Under the pieces are notes generated by a model. That model did no database searches, was not told the DNA's origin, and saw only the letters and a program-made list of their open reading frames with translations. DNA of 64,000 nucleotides from GCA-001856825 sp049965815. GTDB lineage: Archaea > Thermoplasmatota > Thermoplasmata > Thermoplasmatales > GCA-001856825. The stretch covers positions 1 to 64,000 of the forward strand of contig JBMFVV010000005.1 of the NCBI GenBank assembly GCA_049965815.1. The letters are read 5' to 3'. The position numbers were made by a program, and so were the translations under genes. Shown here piece after piece: positions 43,007 to 53,098 of the stretch (positions are counted from its first letter, which is position 1; each line of letters starts with the position of its first letter).

Positions 43007-44662
43007 ATGATTAGAGAAATTCATTCCCCCAGGGGTAATAAACTTAACACAAAGGGTTGGGGCCAGGAAGCTGCTTTGAGGCTCCTCATGAACAATCTGG
43101 ATCCAATGGTTGCAAAGGATCCGCAGAATCTCATTGTGTATGGTGGAAAAGGAAAGGCCGCAAGGAACTGGGAAGCCTTTGATAAAATAGTTGAATCGCT
43201 CAAGTCCCTTGAGAATGACGAAACTCTACTGATACAGTCCGGGAAGCCAGTTGGAATTTTCAGGACAACGGAAAATTCTCCAAGGGTGCTTATCGTGAAT
43301 GCCCAGATTATACCAAGGTGGGCAACAGATGACATTTTCTGGGACCTGGAAGCGAAGGGGTTGACAATGTATGGCCAGATGACCGCAGGATCGTGGGTCT
43401 ATATAGGTACCCAGGGTATTCTTCAGGGAACGTACGAGACTCTTTCAGCACTTGCCAAGAAGGAATTCGGTGCTTATTCGCTCAAGGGAAAATGGGTGTT
43501 ATCTTCGGGACTCGGTGAGATGGGAGGAGCTCAACCGTTGGCTATAAAGATGAATGAAGGTGTCGCTCTGGTTGTGGAAGTTGACATGGAGAAGATCAAC
43601 AGACGACTGAGAGACAAGTACCTTGACAATTGGACTGACTCGCTGGATCGCGCTCTGGAAATGAAGGATGATGCCATCAGGGCCGGAGAAGCAGTGTCAA
43701 TAGGTCTTCTGGGCAATGCGGCAACAGTTTATGATGAACTTGTAAGAAGAAAAATAGTCCCAGATGTTGTGACTGATCAGACGGCTGCCCACGACCTAAA
43801 TTTAGGGTACATACCGGAAGGATTCGATGTCAAGGGTGCTTATGAATACAGAGACAGGAACCCTCAGGACTATAAGAAGAAGGTATACGCATCCATTGTC
43901 AAAGAAGTTAAAGCTATTCTGTGGTTCAAGGAAAGAGGGTCCAAAGTTTTCGACTACGGAAACAACCTTAGGACAAGGGCAAAGGAAGGTGGGTATGATA
44001 GGGCGTTCGAAATACCGGGTTACGTTCCTGGTTATATCAGAGATCTTTTCACTATTGGATCGGGCCCGTTCAGGTGGCTAGCACTTTCAGGGGAACCCAA
44101 CGATATATATGCAATAGATGACAAAATCGTTGAGATTTTCAAAGATGATGAACATCTTGTGAAATGGATCAAGCTCGCAAAATCCATGGTTCATTTCCAG
44201 GGTCTGCCTGCCAGGATCTGTTATGCTAAATATGGACAGAGAGAGCAGCTTGGCCTCATGATGAATGACATGGTGAGGAACGGAGAGGTTTCGGCCCCAA
44301 TAGCAATTGGGAGGGATCACCACGACACTGGGTCAGTAGCATCTCCCTACAGGGAGACGGAAGCGATGAAGGATGGTAGTGATGCAATCGCGGACTGGCC
44401 GATTCTAAATGCACTGCTAAATGCCATATCAGGTGCAACATGGGTCAGCGTACATCATGGTGGCGGTACCGGTATAGGCAATAGTATTCATTCTGGCATG
44501 GTCATAGTCGCAGATGGAACCAAGAGCGCTGAAGAAAAGATCAAGAGGGTGTTAAATGCAGATCCGGGAAGTGGAGTGATTAGGCATGCTGATGCAGGCT
44601 ACGAAGATTCCATTAATTTAATCAAGAAAGGAGTAAAATTCAGGACACCTTACTTCAAGTGA
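43007..44662 (+). CDS. hutU: Urocanate hydratase
   Basis: 551 aa, full length. It converts urocanate to imidazolone propionate in histidine breakdown, using tightly bound NAD. Visible marks: GLGEMGGAQPLA (NAD site), ICYAKYGQREQLGL holding the cysteine that corresponds to the active-site Cys, and IGRDHHDTGSVASPYRETEAM plus SVHHGGGTGIG near the end. hutH and hutI are not in the window. The start lies just beyond the palindromes at 42874-42916. Confidence 0.95.
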   Translation: MIREIHSPRGNKLNTKGWGQEAALRLLMNNLDPMVAKDPQNLIVYGGKGKAARNWEAFDKIVESLKSLENDETLLIQSGKPVGIFRTTENSPRVLIVNAQIIPRWATDDIFWDLEAKGLTMYGQMTAGSWVYIGTQGILQGTYETLSALAKKEFGAYSLKGKWVLSSGLGEMGGAQPLAIKMNEGVALVVEVDMEKINRRLRDKYLDNWTDSLDRALEMKDDAIRAGEAVSIGLLGNAATVYDELVRRKIVPDVVTDQTAAHDLNLGYIPEGFDVKGAYEYRDRNPQDYKKKVYASIVKEVKAILWFKERGSKVFDYGNNLRTRAKEGGYDRAFEIPGYVPGYIRDLFTIGSGPFRWLALSGEPNDIYAIDDKIVEIFKDDEHLVKWIKLAKSMVHFQGLPARICYAKYGQREQLGLMMNDMVRNGEVSAPIAIGRDHHDTGSVASPYRETEAMKDGSDAIADWPILNALLNAISGATWVSVHHGGGTGIGNSIHSGMVIVADGTKSAEEKIKRVLNADPGSGVIRHADAGYEDSINLIKKGVKFRTPYFK

Positions 44663-44704
44663 TGTATGACAGTAAGGAGATAAAGTGTGCATAGCACACG
44701 ACTC

Positions 44705-45601
44705 TCAATGTGCAAGTACTGAATCCATGAAGTCCTTCAGGGTTGTGTTATAGCCCTCTCTATCTTCCCACATGCTAAGATGGGAACAACCTTGAAGTAC
44801 CTTCAATATCGATCCCTTGATCCTACTGTGAATCTCTCGTGCGACAACTTCTGTCACTTCGTCGTATTCACCAACTGTAATCAGTGTTGGAACTGTTATT
44901 TTATGAATTTGGTCTGTTATGTCCCAGTCCTTGATTGTTCCAGTGATCGTGAATTCATTTGGGCCGTTCATAGTCTTGTAGACGTTCCTCTTATCGGCAT
45001 ATTCCAGGGATCTTTGAACTTCCTTAGGAACAGGGTTAACCCTTATCAGGTGTCTAGAATAAAATTCCTGAGTCGCCTTTACGTACTCAGGGTTTGTGTA
45101 TTCCCCTAAAGCACCGTATTTCTTTATCGCTGAAGATGCCCACTCCGGCAGGTTATCTATCAACCTATTCATCTCCTTCATTGCCAGCTGGGAGCTTGCC
45201 AGTCCCCCACTTACTATCAAACCCAAAAGATTGTTCTGATATTTCAGGGAATATGAAAGCGCTAGGGCACCTCCGTACGACGAACCCATGAGGAATATTC
45301 TTTCATCAGAGCAGAGTTTTTTTCTCACTCCTTCCACTTCTTCAACTGCATAATCAAAAGTGAATTTTGATCTGTCCTCCAGTTCCTCTGATTTCCCACA
45401 TCCGAACTGGTCGTACATCACTACTCTGTACCCATATTTTGCAAGGTCAGCGAGTGGTAGAAGATAATCGTGTGTGGCTCCAGGACCACCATGCAGACAC
45501 AATATAGTTGCTTTCTTGGATTTAGGGAAGAAGTCTTCATAATACAAGTTCAGCCCTCCAACACGAACGTAACCTTCTCTTCTTTCTACATCCATTCTCA
45601 T
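44705..45601 (-). CDS. pip: Proline iminopeptidase (tricorn factor F1-like)
   Basis: 298 aa alpha/beta hydrolase. Oxyanion loop CLHGGPGATHDYL, nucleophile Ser in LMGSSYGGALAL, Asp in TVGEYDEVT and His in GCSHLSMWED make the triad. These peptidases take N-terminal proline and other residues from short peptides made by the tricorn protease in Thermoplasma. Length equals that of factor F1. TATATTATATATC (about 45619-45631, minus strand) sits about 25 nt before the ATG. Confidence 0.92.
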   Translation of the reverse strand: MRMDVERREGYVRVGGLNLYYEDFFPKSKKATILCLHGGPGATHDYLLPLADLAKYGYRVVMYDQFGCGKSEELEDRSKFTFDYAVEEVEGVRKKLCSDERIFLMGSSYGGALALSYSLKYQNNLLGLIVSGGLASSQLAMKEMNRLIDNLPEWASSAIKKYGALGEYTNPEYVKATQEFYSRHLIRVNPVPKEVQRSLEYADKRNVYKTMNGPNEFTITGTIKDWDITDQIHKITVPTLITVGEYDEVTEVVAREIHSRIKGSILKVLQGCSHLSMWEDREGYNTTLKDFMDSVLAH

Positions 45602-46130
45602 GCCAGATTATTTTCGCTAGATATATAATATATTGGCCCTATAACGTAATAATAATGATAGGAGACTCTTAGATTTCAATACGGACAAAAGAAGAGAAAA
45701 TTGTACGTTTACAGAAGTTCTAGACATAGTCTCCAGATGATTCATAATGCACAATTAACGAATACTGGAAGTGCAAAGAAAGGATTGAAAATCAATCACA
45801 ATGTCCATGCAAAACATCAGTCTGGTATAATAGGGCTGTGGAAGCACTTGGAGAGTACTTCTCAAAACAGATGCTGTGAAAAATTCACTTTATTCTTCGA
45901 GTATCCAGAATGGAGATTTGTTCGAGGGCTGCCTTCTATAAAGAAGAGCAATGAAGTACTTCATATCTGAGTATCTCTGCCACGCCAGCAATATTTTAGG
46001 TATTCTGAATCCATTTGAGCGTAGTCTACCGAATTGAAAGTGAGGATGCTGCTCAATTGCATACACCTCATTCCATATGTGGCAGTTTGAGAGATGGAAC
46101 CGAATCTACCTTTGTTACTAGTGTGATGGT
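45602..46130. other. Gene-poor region, likely decayed DNA
   Basis: Short open frames occur on both strands, but none has a starting signal or a known motif. A plus-strand piece near 45805-45880 (CPCKTSVWYNRAVEALGEYF) could be an old coding relic. The pip promoter lies at its left end, and the IS110 leader begins at its right end. Confidence 0.35.
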
Positions 46131-46138
46131 ATGTTAAG

Positions 46139-46218
46139 AGGAGGAGTGACTCTCCTCCTGCAGGAAACATAATAATCATCTAGATTGTGGGATGACCGTT
46201 AGGAGGCGATCGTCCCAC
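46139..46218 (+). ncRNA. Hairpin-rich IS110 leader, candidate bridge RNA region
   Basis: Two stem-loops precede the IS110 transposase: AGGAGGAG/CTCCTCCT (46139-46159) and GTGGGATGA/TCGTCCCAC (46187-46218, one G-T pair). IS110 elements are known to make a structured guide RNA from a noncoding end. Only the position and hairpins support this; guide loops are not identified. Confidence 0.35.
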
Positions 46219-46228
46219 GTATACTGGA

Positions 46229-47184
46229 ATGGATATCTCGGTAAAGGAGATTGTGTGCACCACAATAGATGAAGACGGAAATGTAGTGAGGAAGGACACA
46301 TTTGAGAACAGATTTGAGAAACTTGATGAATTTCTCAGGAACTTCTCTGAGGGAGATAGCTTTGTAATGGAATCAACAGGATTCTATGAACCCCTCTACG
46401 ATTTCATAGAATCAAGGGGATTCAAGGTGAAGCTTGCAAATCCACTGAAGATAAAGCTGATAGCTGAATCCAGGATCAAGAATGATGACATTGATTCAGA
46501 AATACTCGCTAAGCTCCTGAGGAACAACTGGATTCCCGAATCCTACGTTCCAAAGAAGGAGATAAGGGAGATAAGAAGGATAGTGAGAACCAGGATTGAC
46601 ATAAGGAGAACTATGACATCGTATAAAAACAGGATAAAGATAGAGATGAAGATCCCTTCACCATTGAAGGGAAGGTATTCCTCAGAAGCTTGAAATCACA
46701 GAGGGTTGATTCATATCTCAACGTTCTTAGCGGCCTTGAAGATGAGGTGAGGAGGATTGACAGGGAACTAAAGAAATACGAGGGCATAGAGGAAGTGAAG
46801 CTGCTCCAGACAATTCCAGGCATAGGACTGTTCTCAGCCCTGATCATATATTCCGAAATAGGAGACATAAGCAGGTTTCCCAGCTCATCGAAGCTTCTCT
46901 CTTACGCGGGAACAATACCCTCTGTTAGGCAATCATCAGACGTGATACAGTACGGAAGGATAACACGACAGGGTTCAAAGGATCTCAGGTGGATCATTAC
47001 TGAGTGCCTTTACATTCACCTGAGATTCGATCCCTCTTCCTCCGTATCAAGATTCTACAGGAGGATATCAAGGGGGAAGAGGAAGAAGGGTAGGGCAATA
47101 GTTGCTGCTTCAAACAAGCTTCTGAAGATAATCTACTGGGTTCTCAAAGAGAGGAGGCCCTATATATCAAGCTCAACAGAGTAG
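46229..47184 (+). pseudogene. IS110-family transposase, frameshifted
   Basis: Two frames overlap by 4 nt (46229-46693 and 46690-47184). The first has the DEDD domain: MDISVKEIVCTTID, FVMESTGFYEPL, and KNDDIDSEILAKLL. The second has the Tnp_20 domain, LLQTIPGIGLFSALIIYSEIG and ITRQGSKDLRWIITEC, with the serine region. Reading across, EGKVFLRSLKSQRVD of the second frame should continue the first near 46655-46670, so a single-base indel broke the gene. Another small shift may lie at the start, where YTG just before MDIS is in frame without a start codon. Inactive unless frameshifting occurs. Confidence 0.85.
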
Positions 47185-47526
47185 CCTCACTAACTTAACT
47201 GATGGAGAGCATCGCTGGTGTGATTGAGGGAGTCTGTTGGGAAATGGTCAGATTATCCACAGTGAGGGTAAAGGCCTCGGATAGATGTATGACCGCTATT
47301 TATTTCCCCTCAATTGCTGGAGGTTGTTAAGAAAAGCTAAAGAGCATCAATCCATTGATGCCATTAAGCGGCATCCCTCTTAACATAGATGTTAAGTAAT
47401 TGTTAGTCTGGTCAGAAAACATTAAACTGGAATTTTAGTGGAGGTGTTCTGACGCTCTAAACGTCCAGAATTTGGAATGATAGCACCTACCTTCGTTGAT
47501 GGACAGGACAGCCCTAACCCTAGGAT
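47185..47526. other. Noncoding region after the IS110 gene
   Basis: No gene seen. A GCATCAA/TTGATGC hairpin lies at about 47345-47361. It probably includes the right end of the IS110 element; no terminal repeats or boundary could be set. Confidence 0.35.
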
Positions 47527-48057
47527 TCAAATTCTACTATATGTGTAACTTAAATTCAGATATGGATTAATTGACAGCACCTGATTAGTTCTGGAACCGC
47601 TAATAAAGAGCAACACGTAATTCGTATCTGGAATGAGCCCCCACGACAACTGCAGATTCTCAGAACCTCCTGTGCTATTCAGAAAGCTAGTTGGAGTCAT
47701 ATTCGTAGCTATGCTTATGGTTCCTCTCGGACTTGTTTCATTGAAACCTCCCCGAAAAGGCCTGTTAGACTCATTCAACCAGTCAAACATTTGTCCTGGA
47801 GTCATGAGAAATATTAGGTAACTAGATGAGTTGCTTTTTACTACGCCAGATATATGAGTTGATTTTAATGCAGGAAATGTAAACATCAAACCGTAGTAAA
47901 CAAATGTCTCGTTCCCTTTAACAGTCCAGTTGCCTCCTGGACCTGTACTTTTCACTGTTACTGGCTGCGATAGCAACACTAGTGTAGAAGATACGATGAC
48001 TATTATTACCACCAGAATAGATATCGCTTTCCAGTGGTTTTTGAATTTCGTAATCAT
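47527..48057 (-). CDS. Hypothetical membrane-anchored extracellular protein
   Basis: 176 aa: a basic start (MITKFKNHWK), one hydrophobic helix (about residues 11-30), then an outside part rich in Ser, Thr, Asn and Gly with many possible N-glycosylation sites (NSS, NET, NMT, NST). Such proteins are common surface proteins of acid-living archaea. No Cys, no enzyme motif. Function unknown. Confidence 0.6.
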   Translation of the reverse strand: MITKFKNHWKAISILVVIIVIVSSTLVLLSQPVTVKSTGPGGNWTVKGNETFVYYGLMFTFPALKSTHISGVVKSNSSSYLIFLMTPGQMFDWLNESNRPFRGGFNETSPRGTISIATNMTPTSFLNSTGGSENLQLSWGLIPDTNYVLLFISGSRTNQVLSINPYLNLSYTYSRI

Positions 48058-48180
48058 AGATACTAAACATACTTTAAAGTTTTAGTAACCTAACAGTGCA
48101 GAATTGAAATATGCAAAGCGACGGTTCCATTTACAATAAGATACAAAGGCACTGGAAATTGCTTAACACGCTACTTTGTT

Positions 48181-48801
48181 ATGTATTATTTAAATAGAAG
48201 AGATAATTCGCGTTTAATGAATTTCATTTCAAGGCTTGGCAACTTAGGACAGCATAAGTCTAACAGTGCAATGCCCTCACCATCAATTAAAACAAGAATC
48301 GACTTTTCCTCCGAGCTTAACAGACTAGGTGATTCCAACGGCCACAATACCAATTATAACTCCATATTTTCTCTTGTTCGGAAGGCAGTTAAATCTACTC
48401 TCGGAAAGGAAAGGGTGGGGCTTGGGCTAGCTCTTGCAGACCTACCATCACAGCTTGGAGCGTTCTGGGAAGTTGGTGGAAACTATATCGTGATGAACAG
48501 AAAACTTCTAGAAGCACTCAAGGTAGCCAATCGTTCAGGCGCGGAAGTGAATTCGTTCGTTTTTGTTATTTTGATGCACGAATATCTTCACTCGCTCGGT
48601 GTTTTGGATGAGAACAGGGCAAGAGAACTAACTGCCAAGATTTGTGCGACGATATTTGAGGAAGGACATCCTGCATTTGAAATTGGGACTAAAGATCCAT
48701 GGCAGGTTTATCCATTTCTCATGAAGGTACCTAACGGAAATGGTGGGAACCTGAAATTCATTAACAATTTCGACTCAGATACCGTTTCATACATTATGTG
48801 A
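48181..48801 (+). CDS. Putative HExxH metalloprotein, uncharacterised
   Basis: 206 aa with no signal peptide. A central LADLPSQLGAFWEVGGNYIVM segment precedes MHEYLHSLGVLDENRARELT (HEYLH at about residues 133-137, acidic DE at 143-144). The HExxH helix is that of zincin-type peptidases, and the Asp/Glu seven residues later could be the third ligand, but the protein lacks a recognisable full peptidase domain. Zinc binding and proteolysis are inference. It stands alone. Confidence 0.65.
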   Translation: MYYLNRRDNSRLMNFISRLGNLGQHKSNSAMPSPSIKTRIDFSSELNRLGDSNGHNTNYNSIFSLVRKAVKSTLGKERVGLGLALADLPSQLGAFWEVGGNYIVMNRKLLEALKVANRSGAEVNSFVFVILMHEYLHSLGVLDENRARELTAKICATIFEEGHPAFEIGTKDPWQVYPFLMKVPNGNGGNLKFINNFDSDTVSYIM

Positions 48802-48828
48802 TCGCGGGAATAACTGCACAGTCCATTT

Positions 48829-49734
48829 TCAGCTAACAAAAGTCAAGAATACTGTTAATGCCCCCATTACTACGGATACAGAGGCAAATGCTACCTTTGC
48901 AACATTAGATGCGCTCATTCTTCCAGTTATCCTTGGACCAATCTGCGATCCAATCAGAACGCCTATTGTAAGGAATAGAGGGAGCTGTAATGAAGTAATT
49001 GATTTAGTCAGGAGATATATCACGAAGGATGTTGTGTTGATGAATATCACTGAGAACAATGTCGCACCGACAGAGTTCTTAATCGGATTGCCAGTAACAA
49101 CCAAGCCAGTCGTTGCCACTGGCCCATATCCGCCTCCGGACATTGCCTTGTTGAATCCACTTATCAGACTTATGAGATTAACTTTGAACCAACTAAAAGG
49201 CAACTTAGGTTTCAGGAGAAGTACCAATCCCATTGAAATAACAAGCAACCCAACGTAAGTGTTTAGATAGATCTTGGATAGCTGAATAGCCAAGAAAGCC
49301 CCTACCGCCGTTCCGATAAGCCCAAAAACGATTAGCCTGAAAACGATCCCTGTGTCATTTCGTTTTATGTCAAAGTAATTTACGTTTCCCTGTTTCTGAT
49401 GGAGTGTAGACGCTATCACTGCGCTTACTAGTTGAGAAACCAGAATTGACGGCACAACTAGCTTGGATGAGAATCCTAGAACTATGAGCAATGGAGACCC
49501 TATAGTTCCATAGCCCATTCCTATGGAGCTATCCGTTAATGAGAGACAAAACCCCACTACAGGTATTATGACCAGCCAATAACTGACTGGACCTCTCAGA
49601 AGAAGATGATACATCGTTAAAATGATGGTTATTATAAAAACGACAACAATTTCAGATGAAATCACTACCTTTCTAGAGCCTGTTTTGCTATGTATAGGAG
49701 ATGCGTTATCGACGCCGGTATCGTGAAATCCCAT
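48829..49734 (-). CDS. TauE/SafE-family permease
   Basis: 301 aa with about eight membrane segments in two related halves: GMGYGTIGSPLLIVLGFSS in the first and SGFNKAMSGGGYGPVATTGL in the second are the glycine-rich marks of the TSUP family. Members move sulfite, sulfoacetate or other small organosulfur anions outward; the substrate is not readable. An N-terminal soluble extension of about 25 residues is unusual but mild. Confidence 0.88.
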   Translation of the reverse strand: MGFHDTGVDNASPIHSKTGSRKVVISSEIVVVFIITIILTMYHLLLRGPVSYWLVIIPVVGFCLSLTDSSIGMGYGTIGSPLLIVLGFSSKLVVPSILVSQLVSAVIASTLHQKQGNVNYFDIKRNDTGIVFRLIVFGLIGTAVGAFLAIQLSKIYLNTYVGLLVISMGLVLLLKPKLPFSWFKVNLISLISGFNKAMSGGGYGPVATTGLVVTGNPIKNSVGATLFSVIFINTTSFVIYLLTKSITSLQLPLFLTIGVLIGSQIGPRITGRMSASNVAKVAFASVSVVMGALTVFLTFVS

Positions 49735-49828
49735 TATAATGTCTACTGAATTCCAAAATTAATAATTTTTTATAATTAAATATAATTATGATGTTATTTT
49801 AACAGATCTCCAAATGATCATCACTATC

Positions 49829-50671
49829 TTAGCCATTTACAGATACCATAGCGCTGACTTCTGTTATATGCAGGGTTACTGGAATGGAATTTGAATATAT
49901 GGAGATATAGCTATACCCGGCCGCGCCTGTCGCATATGAAAGGTACAAGTTATGGATTGACAAAAGTTCCTGTTCAAGCACAGTATATAGCCAGTTTCCT
50001 GAAATTGATGAACAGGCTATCGTCAAGTTGCCAGTTATAAAGACGGAATTTTTAGATAATGCAGTTATGCCAATGCTAAATGGAGACTGAGTGGAAATGT
50101 TAAAAGGCCCCCCCACGAGATTGAAAAGGTTCATTGAAAGATTTATTGACCCGTTAGCTGGGGGATTAACATGAATAAGGCTGGATTCTAACGTGGTATT
50201 TATAAGTGGATTGCTTCCAAGCTGCTCATAAAAGATAGTCGAAAACTCGTACGAATAGGCTTCATCAACAAAGTATCTGTTGTTCGTTACCACCGTTAAA
50301 ACTCCACCAGAACTGATTTTCTCCGTTGAATTGCTTACCGAAAGGTAGCCGCTTGATTCCCCGTTGGAAGAAGACAAGCTGAGTTCTCCAACCGTCGGGC
50401 TGGAGAAAAGTGGAATGTAATTCGACTGTAGATTGAAGGCAACTGAAGATGATGCACCTTGCTGGTAGTTTACAGACAACTGGCTCAAGGTGCTGATCAA
50501 TTGCACCATATCGTTTTGTATTCCTGAAGAATACTGCTCCTCATATGACTTCATTTCTGCAGGTACATAGCTGGTGATGAAAAGACTCAGAAGGAACATG
50601 AAGATAAGTATCGCGAAAATTGCGCCAACAGCGGTTGCAACACCCTCTTCTTCATATCTTACGCTTTTCAC
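49829..50671 (-). CDS. Pilin-like membrane protein of the type IV pilus cluster
   Basis: About 280 aa from GTG 50671, placed one base after the ATPase stop and with GGGGGT upstream. The N-terminus KSVRYEEEGVATAVGAIFAI leads into a long hydrophobic helix, resembling archaeal pilin/archaellin-like N-termini. The rest is extracellular, Ser/Asn-rich and beta-like, with many NxS/T sites. It may be a pilus subunit or an assembly protein of the cluster upstream. A prepilin cleavage site is not clear. Confidence 0.65.
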   Translation of the reverse strand: MKSVRYEEEGVATAVGAIFAILIFMFLLSLFITSYVPAEMKSYEEQYSSGIQNDMVQLISTLSQLSVNYQQGASSSVAFNLQSNYIPLFSSPTVGELSLSSSNGESSGYLSVSNSTEKISSGGVLTVVTNNRYFVDEAYSYEFSTIFYEQLGSNPLINTTLESSLIHVNPPANGSINLSMNLFNLVGGPFNISTQSPFSIGITALSKNSVFITGNLTIACSSISGNWLYTVLEQELLSIHNLYLSYATGAAGYSYISIYSNSIPVTLHITEVSAMVSVNG

Positions 50672-50672
50672 T

Positions 50673-52262
50673 TCAATTACCCCCGTTGTCAACCTTAGGC
50701 TGACCGGAAAGATCGCGAGAATCAGTTTCCATTGTGTTTATGAGGTCTGAAAAATCGTAAATGTTTATGCCCCCTCTTTTCCCAATATTTTCAAGTACTT
50801 TCTTCCTTCCATCGATAATAACATTTAGCTGTTCCAGTGATATATTTTCTGATCTTAGAATCCTTTCGTGCAGGTATGAATGCCCGCTGAAGAGAAATCT
50901 ATCTGCCTTTGGATCCCACTCGAATACTGTATTGTTAATGACTTCGTTTGTCTGTTTTTCTACCCCAACTACTTCAACAACCTTCTGAATCCTCCTCACG
51001 CTCCTTCCGTCCACTTTCACTATTCCCTGCAGTACTATCGTGTTAAGAGATGAAATCATTGACCTGGGTATATTCAGTGGCTCTCCTTCCAACCTATGAA
51101 TGAAAGATGGTATATCGTTGGAATGGAAAGTGCTGACCGCAGTGTGGCCGACTGCCATGGACTGAAAGACCGTATACGCTTCTTTTCCCCTTACCTCTCC
51201 TACTATGATGTAATCAGGTCGCTGTCTGAGGCTATTTACCAGAAGGTCAAACATATCTACTTCTCCAATTCTTTTCCCCGTTGCAGGATTAACGTCACCT
51301 GTTCCCTGTCTTGTTAATGTCTGGACCCAATTTTCATGAGGTATATTCAGCTCCTTTGTATCCTCTATGCTTACTATCTTTTTGTCAGGGGGGATGAATG
51401 AAAGTATGGCGTTAAGAGTTGTAGTTTTCCCGGAGGCTGTCCCCCCTACAATGAAAATGTTCTGCCCCACTTCAAGTGCATACCAGATATATGCAGCAAT
51501 ATCCGCACTCATTGTTCCCAGCTGAATTAAGTCAATAGGAGTTAGCGGGTCGTTTCTAAACCTCCTTATCGTGAACGTTGATCCGTTCTTTGTAACCTCC
51601 CTTCCAAGTGTTGCCTGAATCCTAGCACCACTAGGTAGTGAACAATCTACCATTGGAACTGCTATCGATAAGTGCTTTCCTGAACGTTGGACAATAAGCC
51701 TGACAAAATCGTCTAAATTGCTATCTGACTCGAAAATTATGTTTGTCGCTACTGGGCCGAATTTCCTATGAACGACATATATCGGCGTGTTAGAACCAAC
51801 GCATGAAATATCTTCTATCATATCGTCTAGAAGAGGTACCTGAATTGGACCATACCCTTCGAATTCCCGATACAGGTAATAGAACACTTTCTCCAGTTCA
51901 AGATCTGATATTTTTAATTTTGATTCCTCTTGGTATTGCTGTAGGAATTTCCTTATGACCACTAATCTTTCATCCCTACTTTCAGGGAATACATTAATTG
52001 ATGCCAAAAAATGATTTCTCGCATTTTCAAGGAATACACGAGACTCTGTTTCCAGCACCGGTTCAACGACCTCGTAAGAATGGATTTCACTGCCCTTTTC
52101 CTTCAGAATCCTAACAGAACTGAAAGGCGATTCTATTTCATACTCTTCAACAATTTCCCAGCTTTCCGATAACGAAGTGTCTTTGCTTAATTCCTCATGG
52201 GTGAACTTGCTTGTGAGACTGTATTTCGTTTCCGCTGACAAAGTTAGGTGTTCATCAGGCAC
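50673..52262 (-). CDS. Type II/IV secretion (pilus) ATPase 2
   Basis: 529 aa, GspE/TadA/VirB11 family. Walker A IFIVGGTASGKTTTLNAI, the Asp box IEDTKELNIPHENW, Walker B YIIVGEVRGKEAY and the His box TAVSTFHSNDIPSF are complete. The N-terminal 110 residues differ from those of ATPase 1 at 54-55.6 kb. It lies after two membrane platform genes and before the pilin-like gene. Confidence 0.9.
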   Translation of the reverse strand: MPDEHLTLSAETKYSLTSKFTHEELSKDTSLSESWEIVEEYEIESPFSSVRILKEKGSEIHSYEVVEPVLETESRVFLENARNHFLASINVFPESRDERLVVIRKFLQQYQEESKLKISDLELEKVFYYLYREFEGYGPIQVPLLDDMIEDISCVGSNTPIYVVHRKFGPVATNIIFESDSNLDDFVRLIVQRSGKHLSIAVPMVDCSLPSGARIQATLGREVTKNGSTFTIRRFRNDPLTPIDLIQLGTMSADIAAYIWYALEVGQNIFIVGGTASGKTTTLNAILSFIPPDKKIVSIEDTKELNIPHENWVQTLTRQGTGDVNPATGKRIGEVDMFDLLVNSLRQRPDYIIVGEVRGKEAYTVFQSMAVGHTAVSTFHSNDIPSFIHRLEGEPLNIPRSMISSLNTIVLQGIVKVDGRSVRRIQKVVEVVGVEKQTNEVINNTVFEWDPKADRFLFSGHSYLHERILRSENISLEQLNVIIDGRKKVLENIGKRGGINIYDFSDLINTMETDSRDLSGQPKVDNGGN

Positions 52263-52264
52263 GA

Positions 52265-53098
52265 CTATATCCCCCCAACCAGAAGAAGAACAATGTAACC
52301 TGCTGACGCAAGGATAGCAGCATAAAGCATACCGCTAATGTATCTCCCGTCACCCAACACCCCAGACATCAGTCCGCTTCCAACACCCTGAATTATCACG
52401 ACACCTGTCAATATATTCTTGATCTCGGGGATAGATGTCAGATTGAGAAGATATGACGACGACACTGCGTTCCCCGAAACCAATTGCTGTGCCATCTTCG
52501 GAAAGAACTGCACATCCAGAATTACCACAGTAAGCAGGAAAACGATGTAAGATATCACTATTATAATTATATAGCTCCTCAGTTGCGAATATTTTTCCCT
52601 CGTCAGGAGCTGGGTTTCCCTTGAAGTATCTGCTATCAAGTTAAGAACTTCAGAAAGGTTTCCTCCTGACCTATTACTCTCTATCATGGTGCCGATCAAC
52701 TTTACAACAAAAGGAGTGTTATTCCTTATTGCAAATTGCGACAGTGCTTCGTCGACGGATACCCCCCACCTGATCTGCGATGCCATCTTCTTTATCTCTC
52801 TGCTTAAGATTCCATACTGACCCTCTGAAGCCACGACTATAGACTCTGCAAGGTTTGTCCCAAATTTAGATGCCTCTGCAACATCCCTTATGAAATCTGG
52901 AAGTCTGCTCTCTATGGCATTTATCCTTCTCCTCCTTATGAGGTCGTCAGTGCCAGGTGGTACCAACATAAGGATTATACCCAAAACAATGAGATCGAAT
53001 GATAGCGCATAATCTGCAGGTGTGCGGATGTGAATATATACCGCAATCAAAAATGAAATCACTCCTAGAGATATCCCTGCCATGGAAGGCCTGTTCAA
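52265..53098 (-). CDS. TadC/FlaJ-type pilus platform protein
   Basis: 277 aa with a T2SSF domain (about residues 70-180: ESRLPDFIRDVAEASKFG and SNRSGGNLSEVLNLIAD) and hydrophobic helices at both ends. This is the membrane platform that ATPases act on. It overlaps the second platform gene by 4 nt and precedes ATPase 2 by 2 nt. Confidence 0.87.
   Translation of the reverse strand: MNRPSMAGISLGVISFLIAVYIHIRTPADYALSFDLIVLGIILMLVPPGTDDLIRRRRINAIESRLPDFIRDVAEASKFGTNLAESIVVASEGQYGILSREIKKMASQIRWGVSVDEALSQFAIRNNTPFVVKLIGTMIESNRSGGNLSEVLNLIADTSRETQLLTREKYSQLRSYIIIIVISYIVFLLTVVILDVQFFPKMAQQLVSGNAVSSSYLLNLTSIPEIKNILTGVVIIQGVGSGLMSGVLGDGRYISGMLYAAILASAGYIVLLLVGGI

Noticed and set aside
45701..45970. 89-codon plus-strand ORF
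   Set aside because: No recognisable domain or binding site; composition is like noncoding DNA.
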